A stretch of 64,000 nt of DNA, taken from JBNNGK01 sp050268245 (GTDB taxonomy: Bacteria; Pseudomonadota; Gammaproteobacteria; Enterobacterales; Enterobacteriaceae). The notes below the pieces were generated by a model. The model was given only the letters and a program-made list of their open reading frames with translations. It searched no databases and was not told where the DNA came from. This document shows positions 35,293 through 44,703 of the stretch, one piece after another; the first letter of the stretch is position 1, and each line of letters opens with the position of its first letter. The stretch is taken from the NCBI RefSeq assembly GCF_050268245.1, contig NZ_JBNNGK010000019.1, forward strand, positions 1 to 64,000, in the 5' to 3' direction. Both the position numbers and the translations under genes were made by a program.

Positions 35293-35308
35293 ATCTCTGA
35301 GAAGACGC

Positions 35309-35923
35309 ATGATGGAAAACCCACAACTACAGGCGCTGTTGGCGGCCTGCCACTGGATCGGTGAAAAGGGCTGGTGCCCGGCGACCGGCGGTAACATGTC
35401 ACTGCGTCTCGACGGCGAGCGCTGTCTGGTGAGTGAGTCCGGTAAGGATAAGGGCAGCCTGCAAGCGCAAGATTTTTTACTGGTGGAAACCGCCAATAAT
35501 CACGTGCCGAGTGGGCGTAAACCCTCCGCTGAAACCGGGTTGCATACGCTAATTTATCGGCTGTATCCGCAGGTTAACGCCATTTTGCATACCCATTCGG
35601 TGAATGCCACGGTGCTGTCACGGGTGGAACACGGCGACGCGCTGCTGTTGCAGGGGTATGAAATGCAGAAATCGCTCAGCGGCCAACACAGTCATCTTGA
35701 TAGCCTGGCAGTACCCATTTTTGACAACGATCAGGATATTTCACGGTTGGCTGCGCGCGTGGCGGCGTACGCGGAAACCATCCCGCTGCAATACGGCTTT
35801 TTGGTGCGTGGTCACGGGCTGTATTGTTGGGGGGCGCAGGTGGCCGATGCGCGCCGTCATCTTGAAGGGCTGGAGTTTCTGTTCCAGTGTGAATTACAAC
35901 GCCGCTTATTGGAGACCCGATGA
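35309..35923 (+). CDS. mtnB: Methylthioribulose-1-phosphate dehydratase
   Basis: A 204-aa class II aldolase-fold dehydratase of methionine salvage. Metal-binding region HTHSVNATVLSRV and the later HGLYCWG are present. ATG 35309 (MMENPQLQALLAA) gives the family length; the frame is open to 35168 but the upstream part covers the MetJ region. Its stop overlaps the mtnC start (ATGA). Confidence 0.93.
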   Translation: MMENPQLQALLAACHWIGEKGWCPATGGNMSLRLDGERCLVSESGKDKGSLQAQDFLLVETANNHVPSGRKPSAETGLHTLIYRLYPQVNAILHTHSVNATVLSRVEHGDALLLQGYEMQKSLSGQHSHLDSLAVPIFDNDQDISRLAARVAAYAETIPLQYGFLVRGHGLYCWGAQVADARRHLEGLEFLFQCELQRRLLETR

Positions 35924-36609
35924 TCCGCGCCATTGTTACCGATATTGAAGGCACCACCAGCGACATCCGTTTTGTGCATCAGGTGTTGTTCCCCTATGCG
36001 CGTGAACGCCTGGCGGATTATCTCCGCCAGCATGCCGAAGACGCGGAAGTCGCGGCAGCGCTGGCGGCATTGCGTGAAGAGATCGCCCAGCCGTATGCCG
36101 ATGTGGCAGCGTTGATCGCCGTGCTGTATCGCTTTATGGATGAAGACCGCAAATCCACCGCGCTCAAAGCGCTGCAAGGCATTATCTGGCGTACGGGCTA
36201 CCACCGTGGCGATTTCCGCGGTCATCTTTATCCTGAGGTGGCCGGGCAATTGGCGCTCTGGCAGCAGCAGGGGATCGCGCTGTATGTCTATTCGTCCGGC
36301 TCCGTGGAAGCACAAAAATTGCTGTTTGGTTACAGCGACGCCGGTGACTTGCAGCCACGTTTTTGCGGCTATTTTGATACCCGCGTGGGGGCCAAGCAGG
36401 AGGTCGCCTCTTATCGCCGCATTGCCGAGCAGATAGGTTGCGCGCCGACGGAATTACTGTTCCTGTCAGATAGTCGTCAGGAGCTGGATGCGGCGCAGGC
36501 AGCCGGTTGGCATACGTGCCAGTTGATCCGCGATGCTGCCGATGCGCAGAGCCGGCATCCGCAGGTTAACCGTTTCGATCACATCGAGTTAGCGGAGTTT
36601 AACGCATGA
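35920..36609 (+). CDS. mtnC: Enolase-phosphatase E1
   Basis: A 229-aa HAD-superfamily enzyme. Motif I DIEGTTSDIRF has the nucleophile Asp7-Glu9 pattern, motif II is YVYSSGSVEAQ, and motif IV is FLSDSRQELDAA. It converts 2,3-diketo-5-methylthiopentyl-1-phosphate to the acireductone in methionine salvage. It overlaps mtnB and mtnD by 4 bp each, in the order mtnBCD. Confidence 0.95.
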   Translation: MIRAIVTDIEGTTSDIRFVHQVLFPYARERLADYLRQHAEDAEVAAALAALREEIAQPYADVAALIAVLYRFMDEDRKSTALKALQGIIWRTGYHRGDFRGHLYPEVAGQLALWQQQGIALYVYSSGSVEAQKLLFGYSDAGDLQPRFCGYFDTRVGAKQEVASYRRIAEQIGCAPTELLFLSDSRQELDAAQAAGWHTCQLIRDAADAQSRHPQVNRFDHIELAEFNA

Positions 36610-37163
36610 GTGAATTGACCTTGTTTAGCGACAGTGACCCACAGCAGCCGCTCTGGCATAGCCGTGATGCGCAGCAGATCCAACAGCGGCTGGCGCAGAT
36701 TGGTGTGCGCTTTGAACGCTGGCGCGCCGATCGCGATCTGGGGGATGATCCGCCGCCGGAGGCGGTGATTGCGGCTTATCAGCATGAGATCGATCGGCTG
36801 GTGGCAGAAAAAGGCTATCAAAGCTGGGATGTAATCAGCATGCGGCCAGACCATGCGCAACGTGAGGCGCTGCGGGCGAAGTTTTTGTCGGAACATACGC
36901 ACGGTGAAGACGAAGTGCGGTTTTTTGTCGAGGGAGCGGGGCTGTTCTGCTTGCATCTCGACGGGCAGGTTTATCAGATCCTGTGTGAGAAAAACGATCT
37001 GATTTCAGTACCCGCCCATACTCGCCATTGGTTTGATATGGGCTCGGCCCCCCATTTTACCGCCATTCGCGTATTTGATAACCCGGCGGGATGGGTTGCA
37101 CATTTTACCGGTGACAATATTGCGGATGCCTATCCGCGGCTTGACGGTGCCTCAACAGGCTGA
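36606..37163 (+). CDS. mtnD: Acireductone dioxygenase
   Basis: A 185-aa cupin dioxygenase. The metal ligand set lies in HTHGEDEVRFFVEG (His-x-His...Glu) and HTRHWFDMG (His). It oxidises the acireductone to 2-oxo-4-methylthiobutanoate and formate (Fe form) or to methylthiopropanoate (Ni form). Its end overlaps convergent mtnA by 34 bp. Confidence 0.95.
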   Translation: MSELTLFSDSDPQQPLWHSRDAQQIQQRLAQIGVRFERWRADRDLGDDPPPEAVIAAYQHEIDRLVAEKGYQSWDVISMRPDHAQREALRAKFLSEHTHGEDEVRFFVEGAGLFCLHLDGQVYQILCEKNDLISVPAHTRHWFDMGSAPHFTAIRVFDNPAGWVAHFTGDNIADAYPRLDGASTG

Positions 37164-38200
37164 GTCTTAGCGTTATCCAGCGGCTGCTGAAAGATGCCGT
37201 TGTTGACCTGCTCAGGGGTGATGACGGCGCAGTCCAGTATCCAGGCGCTGATTAACCGTGCCGGCGTGACGTCAAAGGCCGGGTTATACACCGCAGCGCC
37301 AGCGGGTGCCCACTGACAATGACCGAAACTGCCTGCCACGCCGGTCACTTCGGCGGCGGCACGCTGTTCGATAGGAATGGCCGCGCCGTCCGGGCAGTGC
37401 GCATCGTGGGTGGTGTGTGGCGCAGCGACGTAGAACGGAATGCCGTGATAATGTGCTAACACCGCCAGATTGTAGGTGCCGATCTTGTTGGCCACGTCGC
37501 CATTGGCGGCGATGCGATCGGCACCGACCCATACCGCATCAACCAGACCTTGCGCCATCAAACCTGCCGCCATCGAATCGCAGATTAACCGATAAGGGAT
37601 GCCTTGCTCGCCCAATTCCCAGGCGGTTAAGCGCCCGCCTTGCAGTAACGGGCGGGTTTCGTCCACCCACACCTGCGCCACGTTGCCTTGCTGATGAGCG
37701 CGCAGTATCACGCCGATGGCTGTGCCGATCCCTGCGGTTGCCAGCCCGCCGGTATTGCAATGGGTCAGCAAACGGCTGCCAGCGTGTACCAACGCCGCAC
37801 CGCGATCGGCAATGCGATCGCACAGTGCGCGGTCCTCATCCACTAATCGCAGCGCTTCATCGTTCATCGCCGCGACCCAATCAGCCTCAGCCAAGGCCTG
37901 TTTCATGCGATCTAGGTTGTTCATCAGGTTAACCGCAGTGGGGCGCGCGGCGCGCAGAGTGGTCAGTGCCTCAGCCAATTGGTCTCGGGGAAGCCCGCGC
38001 TCGGCCAGCAGCGCTAACAGCAGGCTGGCTGATAGGCCAATCAGGGGCGCACCGCGCACCCGCAGGGCATGAATATGCGCGACCAGTTCCTCCACATGGT
38101 TACTGGGCAACCAGCGTGTTTCTTGAGGTAGGGCTTGTTGATCGAGGATCCAGAGTTGGTTGTCGCGGACTGCCAAACTGGTGGTGTTAAACGCTCGCAT
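37130..38200 (-). CDS. mtnA: Methylthioribose-1-phosphate isomerase
   Basis: A 356-aa eIF2B-like isomerase. HCNTGGLATAGIGTAIGVI and WVGADRIAANGDVANKIGTY carry the catalytic Cys/Asp region. It converts methylthioribose-1-phosphate to methylthioribulose-1-phosphate. It diverges from mtnK across a region with MetJ boxes; the two enzymes act in sequence. Confidence 0.95.
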   Translation of the reverse strand: MRAFNTTSLAVRDNQLWILDQQALPQETRWLPSNHVEELVAHIHALRVRGAPLIGLSASLLLALLAERGLPRDQLAEALTTLRAARPTAVNLMNNLDRMKQALAEADWVAAMNDEALRLVDEDRALCDRIADRGAALVHAGSRLLTHCNTGGLATAGIGTAIGVILRAHQQGNVAQVWVDETRPLLQGGRLTAWELGEQGIPYRLICDSMAAGLMAQGLVDAVWVGADRIAANGDVANKIGTYNLAVLAHYHGIPFYVAAPHTTHDAHCPDGAAIPIEQRAAAEVTGVAGSFGHCQWAPAGAAVYNPAFDVTPARLISAWILDCAVITPEQVNNGIFQQPLDNAKTQPVEAPSSRG

Positions 38201-38264
38201 AATCCGTTAAATCCTTGTTGCGATCTTATTGCATCTGTAGCGCTATTCTGCCAACATGACATCC

Positions 38265-38296
38265 GGATGTATAGACGTCCAAATGCTTAAATGTCT
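38265..38296. promoter_or_regulatory. MetJ operator between mtnA and mtnK
   Basis: Four consecutive octamers read GGATGTAT, AGACGTCC, AAATGCTT and AAATGTCT; the second and fourth match AGACGTCT at seven and six of eight positions. The array sits between divergent mtnA and mtnK. Confidence 0.75.
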
Positions 38297-38398
38297 AAAA
38301 AATACCGTTATCAACAGTAAGCCCTGAATAATTCGAGTAAATCAAGGCAGCCGATTGTGATGCAGCTTGAAGGATTACGGGGAGAGGAGAGGGTTGTG

Positions 38399-39598
38399 AT
38401 GCTGCTTTACCGTACCTTTACTGCCGCCGATGCCGTTGACTATGCTCGTCAATATGGGCAGGTGGCCGACCCGCAAGCGTTAGTCAGTGCCGAAGAGATT
38501 GGCGACGGCAATTTAAACCTGGTGTTTAAGATCCGCGATCGGCAGGGCATCAGCCGGGTGATTGTTAAACAGGCGTTGCCGTACGTTCGCTGCGTGGGGG
38601 AGTCTTGGCCGTTAACGCTCGATCGGGCGCGTATTGAAGCCGAAACCTTGCAGGTTCATGGCGCTTTTTGCCCGCGGCATACGGTGAAGGTACTGCATTA
38701 TGATAGCGAGCTGGCGGTGATGGTGCAGGAGGATCTTTCCGATCATGACATTTGGCGCCATGAGCTGATGAAAGGGCGCTATTATCCGCTGGCGACCGGC
38801 CAGTTGGCGGAGTATTTGGCGCAGACGCTGTTTCATACCTCTGATTTTTATCAGGATGCTCAGCAGAAGAAGGCGCAGGTCAGCCGGTTCTCTAACCCGG
38901 AGCTGTGCCAAATCACCGAAGATCTGTTTTTTACCGATCCTTACCATGAGCATGAGCGCAATCATTTTGATGAAGCGCTGTTGCCCCAGGTGCGTGAGTT
39001 GCGTGAAGATGCGGCGCTGAAACGGGCGGTGGCCGGTTTGAAGCAACATTTTCTTTGCAAAACGGAGGCGTTATTACACGGTGATCTTCACAGTGGCTCG
39101 GTGTTTGTTGCCGACGGTAAGCTGAAAGCGATCGACGCGGAATTTGGTTTTTACGGCCCGATCGGTTTTGACGTCGGCACCGTATTGGGCAATCTTCTGT
39201 TGAATTATTGTGGTCTGCCGGGATTGCTTGGTCCACGGGATGCTGCCGCCGGACGTGAACAACGTCTGCAAGATGTACGTGAGTTGTGGCTGATTTTCGC
39301 CGATCGTTTTCTGGCGTTGTGCCATCAGAAAACCCGCGACATCGCCTTGGCTGCTCCGGGTTATGCCGAGCAGTTTCTACGGCAGGTGTGGCTTGATGCG
39401 CTGGGATACTGCGGCAGTGAATTGATCCGTCGCACCATCGGGTTGGCACACGTTGCCGATCTGGATGCGATAGATGACGCTGAAATGCGCGCCGACTGTC
39501 AGCGCAGTGCGCTGAGTCTGGGACGCGCGCTGATCGTCAATGCTCCGCAGATAGCGCATATTGACGCGCTGTTGGCACGTATTCGTCAGCATGGCTAA
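38399..39598 (+). CDS. mtnK: 5-methylthioribose kinase
   Basis: A 399-aa kinase of the choline-kinase-like fold. VSAEEIGDGNLNLVFKI (nucleotide loop), HGDLHSGSVFV (catalytic Asp) and KAIDAEFGFYGPIGFDVG (metal-binding) are visible. It phosphorylates methylthioribose at the start of methionine salvage. ATG 38399 has a strong GAGAGG region upstream and gives the usual length; the frame opens at 38357. It ends in an area of repeats convergent to fadE. Confidence 0.94.
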   Translation: MLLYRTFTAADAVDYARQYGQVADPQALVSAEEIGDGNLNLVFKIRDRQGISRVIVKQALPYVRCVGESWPLTLDRARIEAETLQVHGAFCPRHTVKVLHYDSELAVMVQEDLSDHDIWRHELMKGRYYPLATGQLAEYLAQTLFHTSDFYQDAQQKKAQVSRFSNPELCQITEDLFFTDPYHEHERNHFDEALLPQVRELREDAALKRAVAGLKQHFLCKTEALLHGDLHSGSVFVADGKLKAIDAEFGFYGPIGFDVGTVLGNLLLNYCGLPGLLGPRDAAAGREQRLQDVRELWLIFADRFLALCHQKTRDIALAAPGYAEQFLRQVWLDALGYCGSELIRRTIGLAHVADLDAIDDAEMRADCQRSALSLGRALIVNAPQIAHIDALLARIRQHG

Positions 39599-39645
39599 TT
39601 GCTTTGATGCTGGCCGCGTTAAGGCTAGAACCGAGCATATTCACA

Positions 39646-39796
39646 GCAACGAAAAAGGGCGATGACGAAGTCGGCTGATGGCCCGAGATACCCGGGCCTC
39701 GCGTAGCGGGGGGCGCTCCGGTGGCTTACGCCACTACGACCCCACAGCCCGCTTTCCCTAAAAACATGCTTTTTCCGCAACGAAAAAGGGCGATGA
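39646..39796. repeat. Dispersed repeat copy A with exact 20-bp flanking direct repeats
   Basis: A 111-bp unit (39666-39776), rich in cggtggcttacgccac and containing gagatacccggg, is flanked by two identical 20-bp copies of gcaacgaaaaagggcgatga (39646-39665 and 39777-39796). The right copy is part of the fadE terminator stem. The core is the same element as at 52349-52478. Confidence 0.85.
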
Positions 39797-39809
39797 AAAT
39801 CGCCCTTTG
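39783..39809. terminator. Terminator for fadE (and mtnK)
   Basis: A 9-10-bp stem (aaagggcgat/atcgcccttt) with T/A runs on both sides between convergent mtnK and fadE. Confidence 0.85.
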
Positions 39810-39829
39810 GTGTTTTGCGTGGTGAAGGC

Positions 39830-42286
39830 TTAAGCGGCTTCAGTGTGCTGCTTAGGCTTCGCCACCGGTTGCGGCTTTTCCGGCTTTTGCGCCGCCAACG
39901 CGTCAGGTTCGAAATCCTCAACGTTAATGGAGCGCAAACGGCTTTCTTCCGCTTGCGTGAGGATCTTCGCCTCGTCTGCGCTGATTTTTCCTTCTTCCAG
40001 CGCGCGTTCAGCCAGACGATCCAGACGGGTGAACGGCAGATTCTTGCCTGCCTCTTTGCTCAAACGTGCATGGATAGGTTCAGCGGCGATCACATCCAGC
40101 AATGCGGCTTCCAGCAGCCCGACCGGGTTATGTTCGCTTGGCGTCAGGTATTGACCACGGCCGAGACGATCGCGCGTCGCTGAGGGAACCTGCAGGATCT
40201 TCGCCAACTGATGATCCAAGCGGTCAGACGGTGCCGTGTGCGCGCGGCCGAGCGGGAAGATGACCAGACGCATCGCGCCAGCAATCAAACGATTCGGGAA
40301 GTTCCGCAGCAGATCGTCCAGCGCTTGTTCAGCTTGATGCAGGCTGTCTTGCACGCCCCAATGCACCAGCGGCAGATCTTCTTTCTGACGGCCTTCATCC
40401 TCATAGCGTTTCAGCGTTGCAGAAGCCAGATACATTTGGCTGAGAATATCCCCCAGACGGGCGGAGATGCGCTCACGACGCTTCAGGCTACCGCCGAGCA
40501 CGCCCATAGAGACGTCAGACAGCAATGCCAGGTTAGCACTCAGGCGGTTCAATTGCTGATAGTAACGACGGGTTGCGTCTTTGGTCGGGGCGCTGCTGGT
40601 ACGGCCGTTAGTCAGGCCGAGCCAGAAGCTGCGAACCTTGTTGCTACCAACGTGGCCTAAATGGCCGAACAAGGCCTTGTCGAAGGCGACCAGATCGTTA
40701 TTCTGTGCGGCCCCCATTTCCTCCAAGACATAAGGATGGCAACGGATGGCGCCTTGACCGAAGATCATCATGGTACGGGTCAGAATGTTGGCACCTTCTA
40801 CCGTGATGGCGATGGGAGCACCTTGATAAGCCCGTGCCAAGAAGTTGGATTTACCCAGCATAATGCCTTTGCCACCGGCAATATCCATCGCGTCAATAAT
40901 GGCTTGCTGGCCGCGGTGGGTGCAGTGATATTTAACAATCGCGGACAGTACCGCTGGCTTTTCACCCTGCATCAGGCCGTAGGTGATCAGCGACGCGGCG
41001 GCATCCATCACGTAGGTATTCCCGGCGATGCGTGCCAATGGCTCTTCGATACCTTCCATTTTGCCGATGGAGATTTTGAACTGGCGACGGATGTGGGCGT
41101 AAGCCCCAATCCCCAACGCCATCGATTTGACGCTGCCGGTTGAGTTGGACGGCAGCGTAATACCACGGCCCACCGACAGACATTCAACCAGCATACGCCA
41201 GCCCTGACCGGCCATTTTTGGCCCACCAATAATGTAATCGATCGGCACAAATACGTCGGTGCCGCGCGTCGGACCGTTCTGGAACGGGATATTCAGCGGG
41301 AAGTGACGGTTACCGATCTCTACCCCCGGCGTACTGGTTGGGATCAGGGCGCAGGTGATTCCCGGCGATTCGTTATCGCTGAGCAGGCGGTTCGGATCGT
41401 ACAGTTTGAATGCCAGCCCGAGCACGGTGGCTACCGGTGCCAGAGTAATATAGCGTTTGTTCCAGGTCAGGCGCATACCCAAGACCTGCTGGCCTTGCCA
41501 TTCGCCCATGCACACGGTGCCGACATCCGGGATAGCGCCCGCATCGGAACCCGCTTCCGGGCTGGTCAGCGCAAAGCAAGGGATCTCCTCGCCGCGGGCT
41601 AAACCGGGCAGGTAATGATCTTTTTGTTCATCGGTGCCGTAATGTTGCAGCAACTCCCCCGGGCCGAGTGAGTTAGGTACGCCCACGGTAATCGCCAGAA
41701 TACCCGATACGCCAGCCAGCTTTTGCAGCACCTGCGCCTGTGCATACGGTGAAAATTCCAAACCGCCGTATTCTTTCTTGATAATCATCGCAAAGAAGCG
41801 GTGTTCTTTCAGATAGGCCCACAGCTCCGGCGGCAAATCAGCCAGCTCATGGGTGATCTGGTAATCGTTCGCCATGCGGCACGCTTCTTCTACCGGGCCA
41901 TCGATGAACGCTTGCTCTTCTTCGGTCAGCGTTGGCTGCGGATAATTGTGCAGTTTGTTCCAATCTGGCGTGCCACGGAACAGATCGCCTTCCCACCAGG
42001 TGGTACCAGCTTCGATAGCTTCTTTTTCCGTGGTGGACATCGGCGGCATGACCTTACGGAATGCACGCAGTGCCGGTGCAGAGAGCCGAGAGCGACGCAG
42101 CGACGTCACGTTCAGCGGGAGCAGAATGATGGCCAGCGGCAACAGCATCCAGAAACTCCACAGGCCAACAGCACCCATGGCAACGGTGTAAGCCAGCAAT
42201 ATCAGGCTGCTTAAGGTGAGGTTCACCCGGTGGTAAAACAGCGCGCCGATGAGTGCCAGTAAAACAACAATACTAAGAACCATCAT
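39830..42286 (-). CDS. fadE: Acyl-CoA dehydrogenase FadE
   Basis: An 818-aa flavoprotein of fatty acid beta-oxidation, close in length to E. coli FadE. Hydrophobic segments at the N-terminus (about 1-60) anchor it to the inner membrane; the acyl-CoA dehydrogenase core has PELWAYLKEHRFFAMIIKKEYGG and LTSPEAGSDAGAIPD. It catalyses the first oxidation step, making trans-2-enoyl-CoA. A FadR-type operator lies upstream at 42307. Confidence 0.94.
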   Translation of the reverse strand: MMVLSIVVLLALIGALFYHRVNLTLSSLILLAYTVAMGAVGLWSFWMLLPLAIILLPLNVTSLRRSRLSAPALRAFRKVMPPMSTTEKEAIEAGTTWWEGDLFRGTPDWNKLHNYPQPTLTEEEQAFIDGPVEEACRMANDYQITHELADLPPELWAYLKEHRFFAMIIKKEYGGLEFSPYAQAQVLQKLAGVSGILAITVGVPNSLGPGELLQHYGTDEQKDHYLPGLARGEEIPCFALTSPEAGSDAGAIPDVGTVCMGEWQGQQVLGMRLTWNKRYITLAPVATVLGLAFKLYDPNRLLSDNESPGITCALIPTSTPGVEIGNRHFPLNIPFQNGPTRGTDVFVPIDYIIGGPKMAGQGWRMLVECLSVGRGITLPSNSTGSVKSMALGIGAYAHIRRQFKISIGKMEGIEEPLARIAGNTYVMDAAASLITYGLMQGEKPAVLSAIVKYHCTHRGQQAIIDAMDIAGGKGIMLGKSNFLARAYQGAPIAITVEGANILTRTMMIFGQGAIRCHPYVLEEMGAAQNNDLVAFDKALFGHLGHVGSNKVRSFWLGLTNGRTSSAPTKDATRRYYQQLNRLSANLALLSDVSMGVLGGSLKRRERISARLGDILSQMYLASATLKRYEDEGRQKEDLPLVHWGVQDSLHQAEQALDDLLRNFPNRLIAGAMRLVIFPLGRAHTAPSDRLDHQLAKILQVPSATRDRLGRGQYLTPSEHNPVGLLEAALLDVIAAEPIHARLSKEAGKNLPFTRLDRLAERALEEGKISADEAKILTQAEESRLRSINVEDFEPDALAAQKPEKPQPVAKPKQHTEAA

Positions 42287-42306
42287 AATCGAAGCTCCGA
42301 AGTTGT

Positions 42307-42323
42307 AAGAGGTCTGACCTGTT
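42307..42323. promoter_or_regulatory. FadR operator upstream of fadE
   Basis: The 17-mer AAGAGGTCTGACCTGTT matches the FadR consensus AACTGGTCNGACCTGTT at 15 of 17 positions. It lies 21 bp before the fadE start in the gap shared with gmhA. Confidence 0.85.
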
Positions 42324-42532
42324 TGATGTATGCATTGGTTTTAGTTCATACCACTATTTTTATCAATGCATTTACACTTTAATTACAACTTGGGTCACAA
42401 ACTGATGTCAGCAACGGTAAAAATCTCACTGCATCTTCAACGCACTCGCTGTTTGGTGCTCAGTGCTTCTCGGTTTTTCTACGATCCGTTACACTGCCAA
42501 GCGAAAGATTAATGATAAAAAGAGGCTCCCTC

Positions 42533-43114
42533 ATGTACCACGACCTGATCCGTAGTGAACTGAACGAAGCGGCTGACACACTGGCGAAATTTATCAGTGA
42601 TGATGCCAATATTGATGCTATCCAACGTGCCGCGGTGCTATTGGCCGATGCGTTTAAGGCCGGGGGGAAAGTGATTTCCTGCGGTAATGGCGGTTCACAC
42701 TGCGATGCGATGCACTTCGCCGAAGAACTGACCGGCCGTTATCGAGAAAATCGTCCGGGCTACCCGGCGATTGCCATTTCTGATGTCAGCCATCTGTCTT
42801 GCGTCAGCAATGACTTCGGCTATGACTTCGTCTTTTCCCGCTATGTAGAAGCGGTGGGGCGCGAAGGCGATGTGCTGTTGGGGATTTCAACCTCTGGCAA
42901 CTCTGGCAACATCATTAAGGCGATTGATGCCGCGCGCGCCAAAGGGATGAAGGTGATTACTTTGACCGGCAAAGACGGCGGCAAGATGGCCGGCACCGCC
43001 GATGTGGAGATTCGCGTCCCGCACTTTGGCTACGCCGACCGCATTCAGGAGATCCACATCAAAGCGATTCATATCTTGATTCAACTGATCGAAAAAGAGA
43101 TGGTTAAAGCATAA
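42533..43114 (+). CDS. gmhA: D-sedoheptulose-7-phosphate isomerase
   Basis: A 193-aa SIS-domain enzyme (also lpcA) that starts ADP-heptose synthesis for the lipopolysaccharide inner core. SCGNGGSHCDAMHFAEEL and LGISTSGNSGN are active-site segments. Start at ATG 42533 (MYHDLIRSELNEAA) equals E. coli; AAGAGG lies 7 bases upstream. The frame extends to 42512. Confidence 0.96.
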   Translation: MYHDLIRSELNEAADTLAKFISDDANIDAIQRAAVLLADAFKAGGKVISCGNGGSHCDAMHFAEELTGRYRENRPGYPAIAISDVSHLSCVSNDFGYDFVFSRYVEAVGREGDVLLGISTSGNSGNIIKAIDAARAKGMKVITLTGKDGGKMAGTADVEIRVPHFGYADRIQEIHIKAIHILIQLIEKEMVKA

Positions 43115-43188
43115 CGCGCGGTTGTGCTGCGCGGGCATCATGATGAAAGGGCGTGGCAGACCACGCCCGGTATGAGGAGTGGCAAGTA

Positions 43189-43959
43189 ATGTGTGAACTA
43201 CTCGGGATGAGTGCGAACGTTCCAACCGATATCTGTTTTAGTTTTACCGGGTTGGTTCAGCGTGGCGGTCTCACCGGGCCGCATAAGGACGGATGGGGCA
43301 TTACTTTCTATGAAGGAAAGGGGTGCCGCACGTTTAAAGATCCGCAACCCAGTTTTGCTTCGCCAATTGCCCGACTGGTACAGGAATATCCGATTAAATC
43401 CTGTGCGGTAGTGTCACATATCCGGCAGGCCAATCGCGGTGAGGTCGCGCTGGAAAATACCCATCCGTTCACCCGTGAGCTGTGGGGGCGCAACTGGACC
43501 TACGCGCACAACGGTCAGTTGAAAGGCTATCGGCGGCTTGAGACGGGGAATTTCCGCCCGGTAGGTCAGACCGACAGTGAATATGCTTTCTGCTGGTTGT
43601 TGCACCAATTGTCGCTGAAATATCCGCGTACTCCAAGTAGCTGGCCCGCGGTGTTCCGTTATATCGCGTTGTTGGCGGATCAATTGCGACAGAAAGGGGT
43701 ATTCAACATGCTTTTGTCGGACGGCCAATATGTGATGGCGTATTGTTCAACGCATTTGCATTGGATAACCCGCCGGGCGCCGTTTGGCAAAGCGACGCTG
43801 CTCGATCATGACGTGGAGATTGATTTTCAGCAGCAGACCACGCCCAACGATGTGGTGACGGTGATAGCGACTCAGCCCCTGACGGGCAATGAAACCTGGC
43901 ACAAAATTGCGCCAGGTGAGTTTGCTTTATTTCACTACGGTGAGCGGCTTAGCGGCTGA
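43189..43959 (+). CDS. yafJ: Class II glutamine amidotransferase-like protein YafJ
   Basis: A 256-aa Ntn-hydrolase. The N-terminus MCELLGMSAN exposes Cys2 as the nucleophile, and RQANRGEVALENTHPF and WTYAHNGQL are typical of class II glutaminase domains. No synthase domain follows, so the acceptor is unknown. I start at ATG 43189, since Cys2 must follow Met; the frame opens at 43153. AGGAG precedes it. Its end overlaps convergent yafK by 33 bp. Confidence 0.9.
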   Translation: MCELLGMSANVPTDICFSFTGLVQRGGLTGPHKDGWGITFYEGKGCRTFKDPQPSFASPIARLVQEYPIKSCAVVSHIRQANRGEVALENTHPFTRELWGRNWTYAHNGQLKGYRRLETGNFRPVGQTDSEYAFCWLLHQLSLKYPRTPSSWPAVFRYIALLADQLRQKGVFNMLLSDGQYVMAYCSTHLHWITRRAPFGKATLLDHDVEIDFQQQTTPNDVVTVIATQPLTGNETWHKIAPGEFALFHYGERLSG

Positions 43960-44703
43960 AAACGGGTTCGATTTTACTTCAGCCGGTTCGCTTGTCGAGG
44001 CAAACAGTCTGTTTGCCTGGCCACTGGCCATCAGCGGTTTACCCAACACGTATTGACCATTGGCAACATTGATCATCGGCGGCTGGCGGTTTTCGACAAA
44101 ATAGTCGTAACCGGGCTTGAGTTGCTGCCAGAAGTTGAGGTAGTTGGACGAGCGATGGCGTTGCATATTTTGTTCGGTCATGCGGAACGGATAAATGCTG
44201 ATATTGACTCGGCTTTGGCCGTAGGCAAATGCGGCTTCGACGTAACGGTAAATCTCATCCATATAGTCGTTGGTCATGGCATAACAACCAATCGATTTAC
44301 ATTCCCCGTGGATCATTAAATAAGCGCCAGAGTAGCCTTGTGCCCGATCGTAATCATTCGGAAACCCAATGTTAATGGCACGATAGTATTTACTGTCCGG
44401 TTTAAGGTGGCGTACGTCGACGCTATAGAAGCCCTCGGGGCTTTTCAGATCGCCTTCGCGACGTTTTGGCCCCAAACCGCCAGAATATTTACAGATAGGG
44501 AAGGTATTCACCAGCCGGAACTCATTGCCCATTTTGGCGTACAGTTCCAACTGACGTTCTTCTTTGAAGATCTGAATATAAACCGGTGAACCCAGTAATT
44601 GCTGTTTAACCACCGGCGTTTCCGGTACCTGTTCGCTCGCGCTGCAGGCCGTGATCATCGGCATAGAAAAAAGCATCGCAAACACTAGCGCGATTCTGCT
44701 CAT
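43927..44703 (-). CDS. yafK: Murein L,D-transpeptidase-family protein YafK (DpaA)
   Basis: A 258-aa periplasmic protein with a YkuD fold: signal peptide followed by a possible lipobox (MITAC, Cys20). The catalytic region is YLMIHGECKSIGCYAMTNDYMDE with the His and Cys of L,D-transpeptidases. In E. coli YafK/DpaA removes Braun's lipoprotein from peptidoglycan. Its 3' end overlaps yafJ. Confidence 0.9.
   Translation of the reverse strand: MSRIALVFAMLFSMPMITACSASEQVPETPVVKQQLLGSPVYIQIFKEERQLELYAKMGNEFRLVNTFPICKYSGGLGPKRREGDLKSPEGFYSVDVRHLKPDSKYYRAINIGFPNDYDRAQGYSGAYLMIHGECKSIGCYAMTNDYMDEIYRYVEAAFAYGQSRVNISIYPFRMTEQNMQRHRSSNYLNFWQQLKPGYDYFVENRQPPMINVANGQYVLGKPLMASGQANRLFASTSEPAEVKSNPFSAAKPLTVVK

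Noticed and set aside
40661..41143. 160-codon open frame antisense to fadE
   Set aside because: Contained in fadE and without motif or ribosome binding site.
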